Shown here one piece after another: positions 22,701 to 34,700 of a stretch of 64,000 bases of DNA. Both the position numbers and the translations under genes were made by a program. Source of the DNA: Siphonodentalium dalli (taxonomy: Eukaryota; Mollusca; Scaphopoda; Gadilida; Siphonodentaliidae); NCBI GenBank assembly GCA_032622095.1, contig CP136061.1, forward strand, positions 26,288,991 through 26,352,990. Reading direction: 5' to 3'. Under the pieces are notes generated by a model that was not told the DNA's origin, ran no database searches, and saw only the letters and a program-made list of their open reading frames with translations. How positions within the stretch are numbered: position 1 is the stretch's first letter; the number at the start of each line of letters is the position of its first letter.

Positions 22701-25700
22701 ACGCATTTTATTACGTGTATGTAGGATATTTAGCAGCGAACCAGTTAAGGATGTCCATTTCGATATCTTTCAGAATTATGTTATAATTGTAGAACTGAAA
22801 AGCTTTCTTTTCTCGCAAAATGCTACAATTATCTTCGTTTATCATTCCCTTTCAAGCCTTGAAATAGTGTGTCTGTCATTTGCAGAATGAGGTCCCCAGA
22901 GGGTGAATTTAGTGATGCTACCCCGCATAGTGGGCTAGCATCACCAAATTCACCCTCTGGGAACCTCATTCTGCTGAGGTGTAAGCAGAATGAGGTCCCC
23001 AGAGGGTGAATTTGGTGATGCTAGCCCACCATGCGTGATAGCGTCACTAAATTTACCATCTGGGAACCTCATTCTGCAAATATCTGACACACTATATCCA
23101 AACTTGAACATTTTATGCACACTTTTTGTCAATTTGATATAAATATATATCTTTTTGTTGTTGAAGGAAGCATCTGCAGACCGTATGGGATAAAGCTGTA
23201 CATTTTATAGAATTAAACGAATCCCGAATCAGATTCGAGTCACAGATCATAGAAGGGGAGGACTTCTTAGTGTGGAGGTGGATACATGTAAGTAAACATT
23301 AAAGTCATTTGAAACACTCTCTTATTGCTCACTATCTTATTGTGGAGGTGGATACATGCAAGTGTAACCCGGGGGTGGGTTGTCCACTTCTGGGCTACTT
23401 TATATATAAAGTTGAATAGCTCAACTTGACTAATGCTGTTCAGATCAGATATAAACTGATCATCAGAGTCCGCAATGATGAGCGGAGATTCAATAAGTTA
23501 ATTTTAAATTAATCCTTTATTCTGGATCAACACTAACAATGTGAAAATTTGAAGTTAGATGGTAGTAATGTGCGGTTTTGAAATTTCATTTCGGTTTTGG
23601 TTTCAGTATGGTTTTTGTATTCGGTTATGGTTTTACTCAATACACCAATGATTATACAGGCCTTAAGATTCGACGAGAATCACCGAATCGATTCTCGTTA
23701 ATGATTCTCGTGAAACTTTTCAATTTTCAGTGCTTTATGACTACCGTAACTTGATTCAGCTAATGATTCTCGCAAAATAAGATGTATTTTGAGCCCTGAT
23801 TATATGCTTAGTGAGGTATGGCATAATAATTCCAGCTATTTTTCAGTGTTTTCCATAGTCTATGTGGCAGTATGTGCCATTATCGCCCATATGATACCAA
23901 AATATTCCAAATTAAAACTGCTATAGTGGTTGCAAATAGCAGCCAGCAAAAGTGCATGCAAACCACACGTCTTGGAAAAGCTAACAGAGGTGTTGGTTAA
24001 TTGAAACCGGAAGAAGAGGTTTTATAGAATATATCGGTTGTGATTTGATTTTGAAAGAAAACCGAGAAACCGTAAAACTGCACATCACTATTACATGGGT
24101 CATATGAATGATTTCATTCTAATTGCCAGCTAACCTTGACTTTTGACTCACTCTAGCATCAAATCGAAGACGAAGGAATAATTATACTAGTAATATAATA
24201 TTCCAAATTCCACTCTCAAATAGTCTTTCAATAGTAAATATAAGATCCTAATAAGATCTAGAAATACGGAGATCCTTACTCTTAGGTGCCTAATAATCGT
24301 GATGGCCTAATAATGCTGAAGGGGTCACTCTCACCAAAAATGTGCTGAAGTGTACACATGGTTTGGAAAATGTGCCGAAGGGTACACAGGGTTTGTGATC
24401 GGTACTAACACCGTTTCTAAAGCTGTATTTCTGAAAGTCTGATGCCCATTAGCAGTTTGTTTTCTGTTTATTTTAATGTTCATTGGAACGCAAACAATCA
24501 TTCTCTAACAGAATTCATAGCAGATACAAATACTAAACGTCATTTAAAACGAGATTTCAAAACCTGTGTACCCTTCAGCACATTTTAAAATCATGTGTAC
24601 TCTTCAGCACTTTTTAGCTCAACTTACTTTTGTAAGTTTGAGCTATTGCCATGGTTTGGCGTCCGTCGTTCGTGTGTGCGTGTGTGTCCGTCAACAATTT
24701 CCTTTGGCGCGGGCTACAGGTTGTACCTTTGGTCTGATCTTCATGAAATTTGTCATGAATGTTGACATTGACATGTAGATGGGAACGAGTCATTTTGGGG
24801 TCATTCGGCCAAAAAAATTGGCCGCTGGCAGCCATCTTGGATTTCAAGATTCAATTCATTGGCGCGGCCTACAGGTCGTACTGTTCATCTGATCATCATG
24901 AAATTTGTCATTGATAACATGTAGATGGGAACGAGTGATTTTGGGGTCGTTCGGCCAAAAAACATGGCCACCAGCATTTTACTCTTTGCATGACTAAATC
25001 CGTTGGCGTGGGCTACAGGTCATACCTTTGGTCTGATCTTTATTAAATTTGTCATGGATGTTAACACTGACATGTAGATGGGAAAGAGTGATTTTGGAGT
25101 CGTTCGGCCAAAAAACATGGCCGCCAGCAGCCATCTTGGATTTTACTCTTTGCATGACTAAATCCTTTGGCACGGGCTACAGGTTGTACCTTTGGTCTAA
25201 TCTTTATGAAATTTGTCATGAATGTTGACATTGACATGCAGATGGGAACGCGGCCATCTTGGATTTCAAAATTCAATCCATTGGCGCGGTCTACAGGTCG
25301 TACTGTTCGTCTGATCATCATGAAATTTGTAGGTCGTAGCTTTGGTCAGATCTTCATAACATTTGTCATGGATGTTAACAATTATACGTAGATGGGAACG
25401 AGTCCTTTTGGGGTCAATTGGCCAAAAAAAATGGCCACCAGCAGCCATCTTGTATTTTACTCTTTGCATCACTAAATCCTTTGGCGCAGGTTAGACATTT
25501 CAATTAGCACCTTTCCTATTCCTCCATTTACTGTCAACCATTAAATTATTCCCCTACCTAAGTTGAGCTACAGTGTCATTGACACTTTCATTTTGGTGAG
25601 AGTGACCCCTTCAGCCCTAATAATAGTGATGGGTGGGGATTTAGGCTGAAATTAATAATAGTGATGGCAATTTCAATCTATGTCTCAATGCCAAATAATG

Positions 25701-28700
25701 GTGATTGTTGGGAATTTTCTAATCGTGCTGGCACTATTATTAGACACCTGAGAGTACTAACCAAAAACATTCTGGCCCCAGTTAGAAGTAATAACTATAT
25801 CACATATTACATTATAGTAACTGTCAATGTCGCCATTTATACTAAATTTGCATACTTTCTCAATAATATCATGCCACATAATAATAATTTTCGTTATCTT
25901 TCAGTGTTTGCCAAATGGTGGGAAAGTTCGGCAAGGACAAGGTAATATTATCTGACATTTATCCATTACTTTCAGGCCTGATAGTATGATGCCTGTCATT
26001 TGCAGAATGAGGTTCCCAGAGGGTGAATTTATTGATTCTATCCCAAACAGTGGGCTAGCATCACTAAATTCACACACTGGTCGCCTCATCCACTATGAGA
26101 GACATAGACTCAGATTGAAGTTCCCAAATGGTGATTATTGTGATGTACACCCATTGGGAAGCTCGATTATGCATTGTGTTGTCTGTCAATTTGGGGATAT
26201 AGAGAAACTAAACTAAACAAGAAATAGAATCTATGTGAAGAAGTTTCTATTGAAATTTGATAATAAAGAGATTTTCCACAGAAAATGAGGCCTAAGCACA
26301 TTGAGGTCACCAGAGGGCAAATTTGGTGATGATAGCATCACTAAATTCACCCTCTGGGGACCTCATCCTGCTAATGACAGACACACTATATGCAGACTTG
26401 ATTACTTTCGATAGGGCTTAAAAATGTGGTCCTGATTTGTTTATCTGATTGATCGTGCTACATTAGGGCTGTATTGATACACTTGGTCATGATACGATAT
26501 GTCAGGGTTTCCGCCAGGGGGAAATTAATGAGTCCGTATTGGGGAAACACATAACGGGACGACCACGGTTCGTCCCGTCGGGCGAAAATTTTGTTATTTG
26601 ACACTGAAAAGTAGCAAGTTCCTTGCACCTAAGAGTCCCACAAAGCAACCCAAAGCTACGTTGATATTATGGAAGTCAATCATGTCTGTGGGTGCTTTAA
26701 TTATGTTGATGGTGTCCAGATAATCAATCAATTAGTTACGCACGTAAGACTGCCATCTGATTGAAGACTATATATTAATGAACAAGCTACGAGTTAGTGT
26801 TTACAAATTTATACAATAAGATTCCGACAGCTATAATGAATCTGAACACTACAAAGCATCTATGCATTGACCAATAATAGATAGCAAGGAGAATTGAATA
26901 AAGTATTTCCTAGAATTTCGAGTACCTTCTGTGAAAATGAAACTGACAGCTAGGATATACGCTGTCAATCGTAAAACTATTTGTGCGCTGTGACATCATA
27001 CTGCAGGGTTTGTCTGCAGGAGATATTTATAGTGGCGGAATACGAATGGTAGCGACATCTTTCACTCGGAATGCGTAGCTTGTTCAATAGTCTCTATTAG
27101 TCCATAAACTGACAACCGCAATTGCTTATTATGCATATATTGCCATGCATAATCAACAAAATCCCAAAGTGATTCATTTCACAATAATACGGAACCTGTC
27201 CCGAAATCAGTCTTCATAGTGGAAATTCATAGTGACAAGTTAACAGCACCATTCATTTGATCCATATTACATACATGGAGGATAAAGACAAACACATACC
27301 CCCTCCCCAATATGGAGATAGAGTCAAAGTACGGTAAATAGTAGTTGCGTTGTCCCGCCTGGGTTCCCAAGCCCAATCAACGATGCACATGTTCACATTT
27401 CCCGACAAAATTAGAGTTTATAACACGCTGGCTAAAACTCTGTTCCGTACCTCATGGACTCTGCAGAGGGACCCATTAATTATGTACCGTACGATAGCAT
27501 GGGATGTCGGAGAAGGAGTAGTTTCATCCATGAAAATCCCGTGCATAAAAATGTCCCGACTAAGAAATTCGGCATTCTTTGATCAAATTATGTACCGGTA
27601 ATCATAGGATATCACGGGATTTTCGAGCATGAGTAGTTTCATCCCGTCCACAAAAATATGCGTACTCAGCAGTCTGGCATTCTTTGATGTTACCGCGACA
27701 TGTATTACGCTGTATCTAACGTCGCTATTTGACCCGCATTTCACCAGTATTCTGTTTAACCCCCGAACTCCCGTTGCAACCTTATTTTTTTTACGACGTA
27801 TTGCGACTGACATTTGGTATATGTATGCATGTATGAACCAAACAGATAATCTGCGAGGGGAATGAGGCCGTTCTACGGACGCTGAGCTGTACTAACGGAA
27901 ACCCTGGATATGTATCATGATACATGATCAACGATACGTATGACGGTACATTAAATAAATGTAATCAAATGATTTGCTACCTGAATTATCAGAACCAACA
28001 TGTTTATAACTGGAGATAGAGTTCATTTTTAACTGAAGTGCAGTTTAATATTTTATAGTAAGATGAGTCACATACGCATGAAAAACATGTAAACTCTTTT
28101 ACACATGCCCATATTTAGAAATTACTATTTCCTGCATCATGATACACATGACACAATACGATCATTTGAAAGTGTATCGCGATATACTGAATTCAGGCTT
28201 GATAGTACTTGCTTGAATCAGATGTTGTTTTGTGAAATATTTTATCATAAAAAAATTATATTTGTGCCGCCAGTTAGGTTAGAGTAAATCTGGTTTTGTT
28301 TATTAATACACCAGATTGAGCATATGAGATTTTACTTCTAACTCCGTCTAAGATGTCACACTTGTTTATGTTTTGACAACTAGTCCGGGAGCTAATAGGG
28401 GTACCCTTGCACCCCCCCCCCCCTGGGACTTAACTTCACCCCACTAGTCTTGTTCCTTATTGAATTCTTCAACTTTTAAGCAATGTTAACAAGAAAAAAA
28501 AGTGGCTGCAGAGACTCCAGACAAGATGGCGTCCATCGTGGCGGCCATTTTTTTTATATGCACCAGGTCTCTTTGATCGCCGTTATAGTAAAGATGATGT
28601 CACATGCGGTCTTGTTTTTCGTTCGATTCGTTATGGTAATATACAACCCTTACAAATTAGCCAAAAATCCGACACAAAAATCCAATATGGCGGCCAAGAT

Positions 28701-31700
28701 GGCTGCCGAAATGTAAAAAATTGCTATTTTTCGGATATTTCACCACCTTTCGTTTGTCTTTGTGGGAAATTGTTGGGACCTTGACGCGATTTTATACATT
28801 TATCGTCTAGAAGAGTCATTGGCGAACACACGGGGACCATAATATATATTCCTTGACGGATATTTTTGTCCGATATCACGTTTTCCCAAATGCCGGTATA
28901 ATCCGGTCAAAGCCAAAACGACGCTAATAACGCAATGTCTGTTTCGAATCAATGAGTGTTATTGCTATTATTACTCAAGCCATGACTATATATGTGTAGG
29001 AGATACTCGGGCTAGGATTCCTCTTATACCTGAGTTGAGGAATATTTACCCAAATCCAAGATGGCGGCCAAAATGGCCACCAGAAATAGAAAAATCACCG
29101 AAAATCGCTGATTTTAACATCAGTGAGAGTTATTGTCACGACAACTCCACACCTGCTTACTATTGAGAGTTGGGAACACTTAGTTGAATAACTTTCCTTA
29201 TATTGCATCCAAATAAAAGTCCCCCAAATCCAAAATGGCGCCCACAATGGCCGACAAATTTTGAAAAATCACCGAAATTCCCTCATGTTCACATCATTGG
29301 GCATTATTGTCGAGAAAACTCCACACATGCTGACAGTTGAGTTGTAAATACTGAGGTGAAGTAATTACCTTTCATCCCATGCAAGAAATAGTTTTCCAAA
29401 TCTAAGATGGCGGCCAAAATGGCGACCGATATTTGAAAACACGCCTACATTCCTTTACTTTCTTACGATGAGCGTTATTGTTTCGCGAATTCTACCCACC
29501 ATCACATGTTGGTATGGAATATTGGTATGAAGTATTCATTTGAGTTTGTCAATTGATACTCAAGGTCGAGATGGCAGCTAAACTGGAGGCCAGAAATTGA
29601 AAAGAAATCGATATATTCACATACAAATTTCAACTTTTTGTCATAGTATCGATATGTATGGACGAAACTATACACAAACCATATATTAGTTCAACTTAAA
29701 ACGTATCAAAACGCATAACATTGATCGGGTCCTTCTGGAAGTACGAAAACCCACACTTAATATAGCGATGTGTCATTTCGAAATCCATTTGACACTTCTA
29801 ATGGTCGTAACCGTAGGTGCGCCGAATAGCCACATTAGAACAATTACCTGGTGAAAGATTCTGATTTGCCACGTCCTTAATGATCTGGACCAGTTTCCAT
29901 TTCTTTGCCTGATAAATCTAGGTCGCTCACACCGACAAAGTATTCAACACTTCATGTGAGAAGGGTCCCTTTAATCATAACGTTTCAAACAATTAATTTC
30001 CCGGTGTCTGGCTTAAGATTTTAGATGTTTGCTAAATATGGGATTTGTTCGTCATCTTGAACTAGAAAGGCATATGATCGATAAGTATACAAGCTTACAG
30101 AAGGTCATCTCTATGTATGTCTTTCTCATACCCCGTGGGGATAATGACATGTATACATGGCGAACTTCCCAGTTAACTAGTCACTTCTCAATAGATGGTT
30201 CAACTCACAAACTTAGCGAACGTATTGGCATACGTGGACAACTTCGGCAGTGTTTCGGAGGTAGCTAGCTGTCTCATTTCCTTGGACAGAATGATGCCTA
30301 TCTGCTAAGGAGAAGACCATAATGTACCGACTACCAACACTTCTTGATCACGATCCTAAGCAAACTGTGTGACGTCCCGCAGTCGTCTCGTCGAATAGCT
30401 CCCAGCAGAGAAGAACAATACTCGCGGTGCTATTTTGTGGACATGCGCCATGACAGTGGGAATGAAATGGGCCACGGTATACAACCCTACACCAGGTGCA
30501 TGTTTCAATATAGAATGTCATGCGTGTTGGTCTTTTTGGTGTGGTAAGATTGTATTTCCACATCCGTCTCAAGGCCGTTCTGAATCAACATGACCAGACG
30601 TATAATTTTGTCTGGATAATACTATCCTAGCCAGTCGGATGGGCTAAAGGATAATGTCTTTATGGAATGAAGGTATGCATTGTTGTTATGATCTCTCAGG
30701 GTTAGTGTCAGATGTGGACAGTATTATTCAAGAACATGTCAGGAACTGTGGTGCATTTATTTCACTGTGTGTTTAAAGAACAATTTATAGTCTCGATGGC
30801 AATGGATGTGGACGTTGGTGAACGTGACCTTTATGATCATATAGCTTTATATTATATAACTTTAGAATATAGTAGTTAAGATGTCTCATGCAGGACAATG
30901 GTTTTGAATGGTGATGTTACCAATAAATCACTTGGTGTACCCAACGTTGGTTAAACTCAATGCAAGATCTCATCAAAGTAACATTCCTCTAGATGTTCTT
31001 CGCGTTGAACATGTCACCCTTGTGTTGATGGCATTGTACTTTCTTGAACCATACCGACCACCACCCAGCGTGAGTATGACATATTATCGGTAACTATCAA
31101 ATGCATCGTCCTGAAGACTACATCCCAGTCTGGTGGGGCTTATATAGTAGTAGCCAATGGTACACGTCTGGTTCGTTGATTAAGAATGGCTTCCAAGCGG
31201 ATTGAAAAATACAATCTTAGCATACAAGGAAAGCAAAGCCACATGAGATCATGTCTGAATCTAAAACATACCCAAAAAAGGGGCGGTGCAGTCATTGTCC
31301 AATTTCATTTCCACTATCATGACACATGCCCACAAACTAGCACCGCGTGTATTGTTAGTATCTGCTTGGATCTGTACGGTGAGACGATTGATGGACGCCT
31401 CCAGGACTGTTCTTATGATCATGGTCAAGAAGTGTGGGTTTATTATGCATTATGGTCTTCTACGCCTTAGCAGAAAGGCATCCTTCAAATGTTAGGCTTT
31501 CAACATTCGAAGCCATATACAGAAGTTGTCCGGCTACGTCAGTACGTGAATATGTGAATTGATGAACCATATATTGAGAAGCGGCTTGATGGGAAGATCA
31601 CCAGATGTACAGTTTGTTATCCACATTAGATAACCAAATCTGAAAAATACGCAGATAGAGAGATCCTTCTGAAAGCTAGTATACGCATCGACCGCATACC

Positions 31701-34700
31701 TTTGTAGTTTATCACGCAAGATGACGCTCAGATCCCATATGTAGCATCTGAATTATACCATAAGCTACCACTAATAAAGCTCGCCAAGAATAAGGATAAG
31801 AATTCCCAGCTTTCGAGACAAACACGTGAGCTTGACACCGGCATATGTGTTGTTTGAAACATTCCGATTAGTGGGACCCTTCTACCAAGAAGTGTAGAAA
31901 ACTGTGTTGGAGTGAGCGAGATAGATTAATGTGACGAGACGGATGCTGATCCAGATAATGCTGAATGTGGCAAATCAGAATAAGCTCAGGTACTGTTGTT
32001 TTGATTCTTGGAAGTCATAATATGACTATTCGGCGCACCCATATACGGTTACGGCCATTATGGGCGCTTAGTGGAGAATGGTTTTCTAAATGCCAGATCG
32101 CGATTATTGTGGGTTTTCATCCTTCCAGAAGGCGACAACCTATGTTGGAACTAATAGATGGCTTAGGTACCGTTTCGTCCAATGCATACATATTGATATT
32201 ATGACAAAAAGTTGAAATTAGTATGTGACAATTTCGACTTCTTTTCAATTTCTGGCCGCCAGTTTGGCAGTCATCTTGATTGTGAGAGTTGGCCAAACTC
32301 AAATGAATACTTCATATCAATGTTCCATATGAATACTTCATATCAATGTTCCATATGGGTAGAATTCGCGTAACAATAACGCCCATAGTAAGAAAGTAAA
32401 GGAATGTAAGCTTGTTTTCAAAGTTTGGACGCCATTTTGGCCGCCATCTTCGATTTGGAAAACAATTTCCTTCATCAGATGCAAGGTAATTACTTCACAT
32501 CAGTATTTACAACTGAACTGTCAGCATGTGTGGAGTTTTCTCGGCAATAATGCCCAATGATGTGAACATGAGGGAATTTCGGTGATTTTTCAAAATTTGT
32601 CGCCATTGTGGGCGCCATTTTGGATTTGGAGGACTTTTATTTGGATGCAATATAAGGAAAGTTATTCGATTAAGTGTTCCCAACTCACAATAGTAAGCAG
32701 GTGTGGAGTTGTCGTGACAATAACTTTCACTGATGTTAAAATCAGCGATTTTCGGCGATTTTTCTATTTCTGGTAGCCATTTTGGCCGCCATCTTGGATT
32801 TGGGTGAATATTCCTCAACTCAGGTATAAGAGGAATCCTAGCCCGAGTATCTCCTGCACATATATAATCATGGCTGGAGTAATAATAGCAATAACACTCA
32901 TTGATTTGAAACAGACATTGCGTTATTAGCGTCGTTTTGGCTTTGACCGGATTATACCGGCATTTGGGAAAACGTGATATCGGACAAAAATATCCGTCAG
33001 GGAATATATATTATGGTCCCCGTGTGTTCGCCAATGACTCTTCTAGACGATAAATGTATAAAATCGCATCAAGGTGCCAATATTTTCCCACAGAGACAGA
33101 CGAAAGGTGATGAAATGTCCGAAAAATAGCAATTTTTTACATTTCGGCGGCCATCTTGGCCGCCATATTGGATTTTTGTGTCGGATTTTTGGCTAATTTG
33201 TAAGGGTTGTATATTACCATAACGAATCGAACGGTAAACAAGACCGCATGTGACATCATCTTTACTATAACGGCGATCAAAGAGACCTGGTGCATATACA
33301 AAAAATGGCCGCCATGATGGACGCCATCTTGTCTGGAGTCTCTGCGGCCACTTTTTTTTCTTGTTAACATTGCTTAAAAGTTGAAGAATTCAATAAGGAA
33401 CAAGACTAGTGGGGTGAAGTTAAGTCCCAGGGGGGGTGCAAGGGTACCCCTATTAGCTCCCGGACTAAACTGGTTGGAAGAGGGATGCCAGAACAGGCAT
33501 AACAATAATCATCTAAATCTAATAGTAATAATTTCTCTTATTTTCAGCATTTGGAGAGCATGACGAAGGATTTGCCTCGACGCCCAAGTATTGTCCTTAT
33601 CCAACTCTGAAGATTCGAAACATGTTCAATGCAGATGTGTGAGTAGACGCACAGTGTGGTTCTAATGCGGATATTAATGATTCCCATCTCAGAATAATTA
33701 CTTTACTTCTTTCTCTCTCCTGAAAATCCTGCTTCATTTCCTCTAAAACATTAAAGATTCATTCAGTTTGTAAGAGTATTATACAGGGTTCGTATGGGTC
33801 TTTGAAATCCTGGAAAAGTCATGGAAAATGAAAATGCGTTTTCCAGGCCTGGAAGTCATGGAATAATTGGGGTATTTTTATATGAGTCCTGGAAAAGTCA
33901 TTGAAAATCGATATAAAGTTTAATCAACATCCCGATGGTAACATATTTGCCCAACCAGAGCTTTCACTACTCGTAAATTGCGCTTATAAATATGCCTTTT
34001 GAACGCGCACCGTTAGTTGTTCCGTTTCGTGAGCAATTGGTTGTATTCCGCAATATGTAATTACCGAATTCCCGGACATGCGCTCAAACATGTGGTGTAT
34101 TTTTGTTTTCTTGACCTTTGTTCAATCGATTCTATTTGTTTATCAGTGCATAAAAAATCAATATCGTGGCTATTATTATCATAGCGTACAGTTATGCTTG
34201 GAAAGTGTAATTTCAATACGGATTGGATGTTAATAGGGCAGTACAAAGAGTGGCTTTTGCCGGACTCAAAGCGAGATGTCGTTTGTGTAACAAATTGATC
34301 GACATTTCAAACATGGGGAAAGCTGCCTTGAATTCACATTTGGATGGCAAAAAACATAAAGGAAACGCAACGAATCGCACACAAAATGTGTATTCTTTGA
34401 AGTCACACTTCACTGCTAGAACGGCATCGGATGACAATTCAAAGAAAAATAGCACTTCGGCGTCGGCAACCTGTGATTCTTTTGTTTCATTCAAAAGATG
34501 ATGTTTTAAAATAGGAAATTTTGTGGATTCCTACAATTCAAACACAGATATTGAGAAGATTTTCCAATGCATGTTTCCGACAGCACAGTGGCTCAAAAAT
34601 TGTTGTGTGGGGAAAAAAAGACCGCATATATGACTTCTCATGGACTTGCTCCATTCTTTTCTGACATCCTGAGACAACAAGTCAACTCAGAAAAATCTTA

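Noticed and set aside
24614-25472. Overlapping ORFs on both strands resembling each other
   Set aside because: They fall in family R core tandem repeats, so similarity reflects DNA repetition.
28483-28716. 77-codon ORF duplicated at 33137-33370
   Set aside because: The two are the mirrored arms of the giant palindrome; no known protein and many CCAAGATGGCGG-like DNA motifs.
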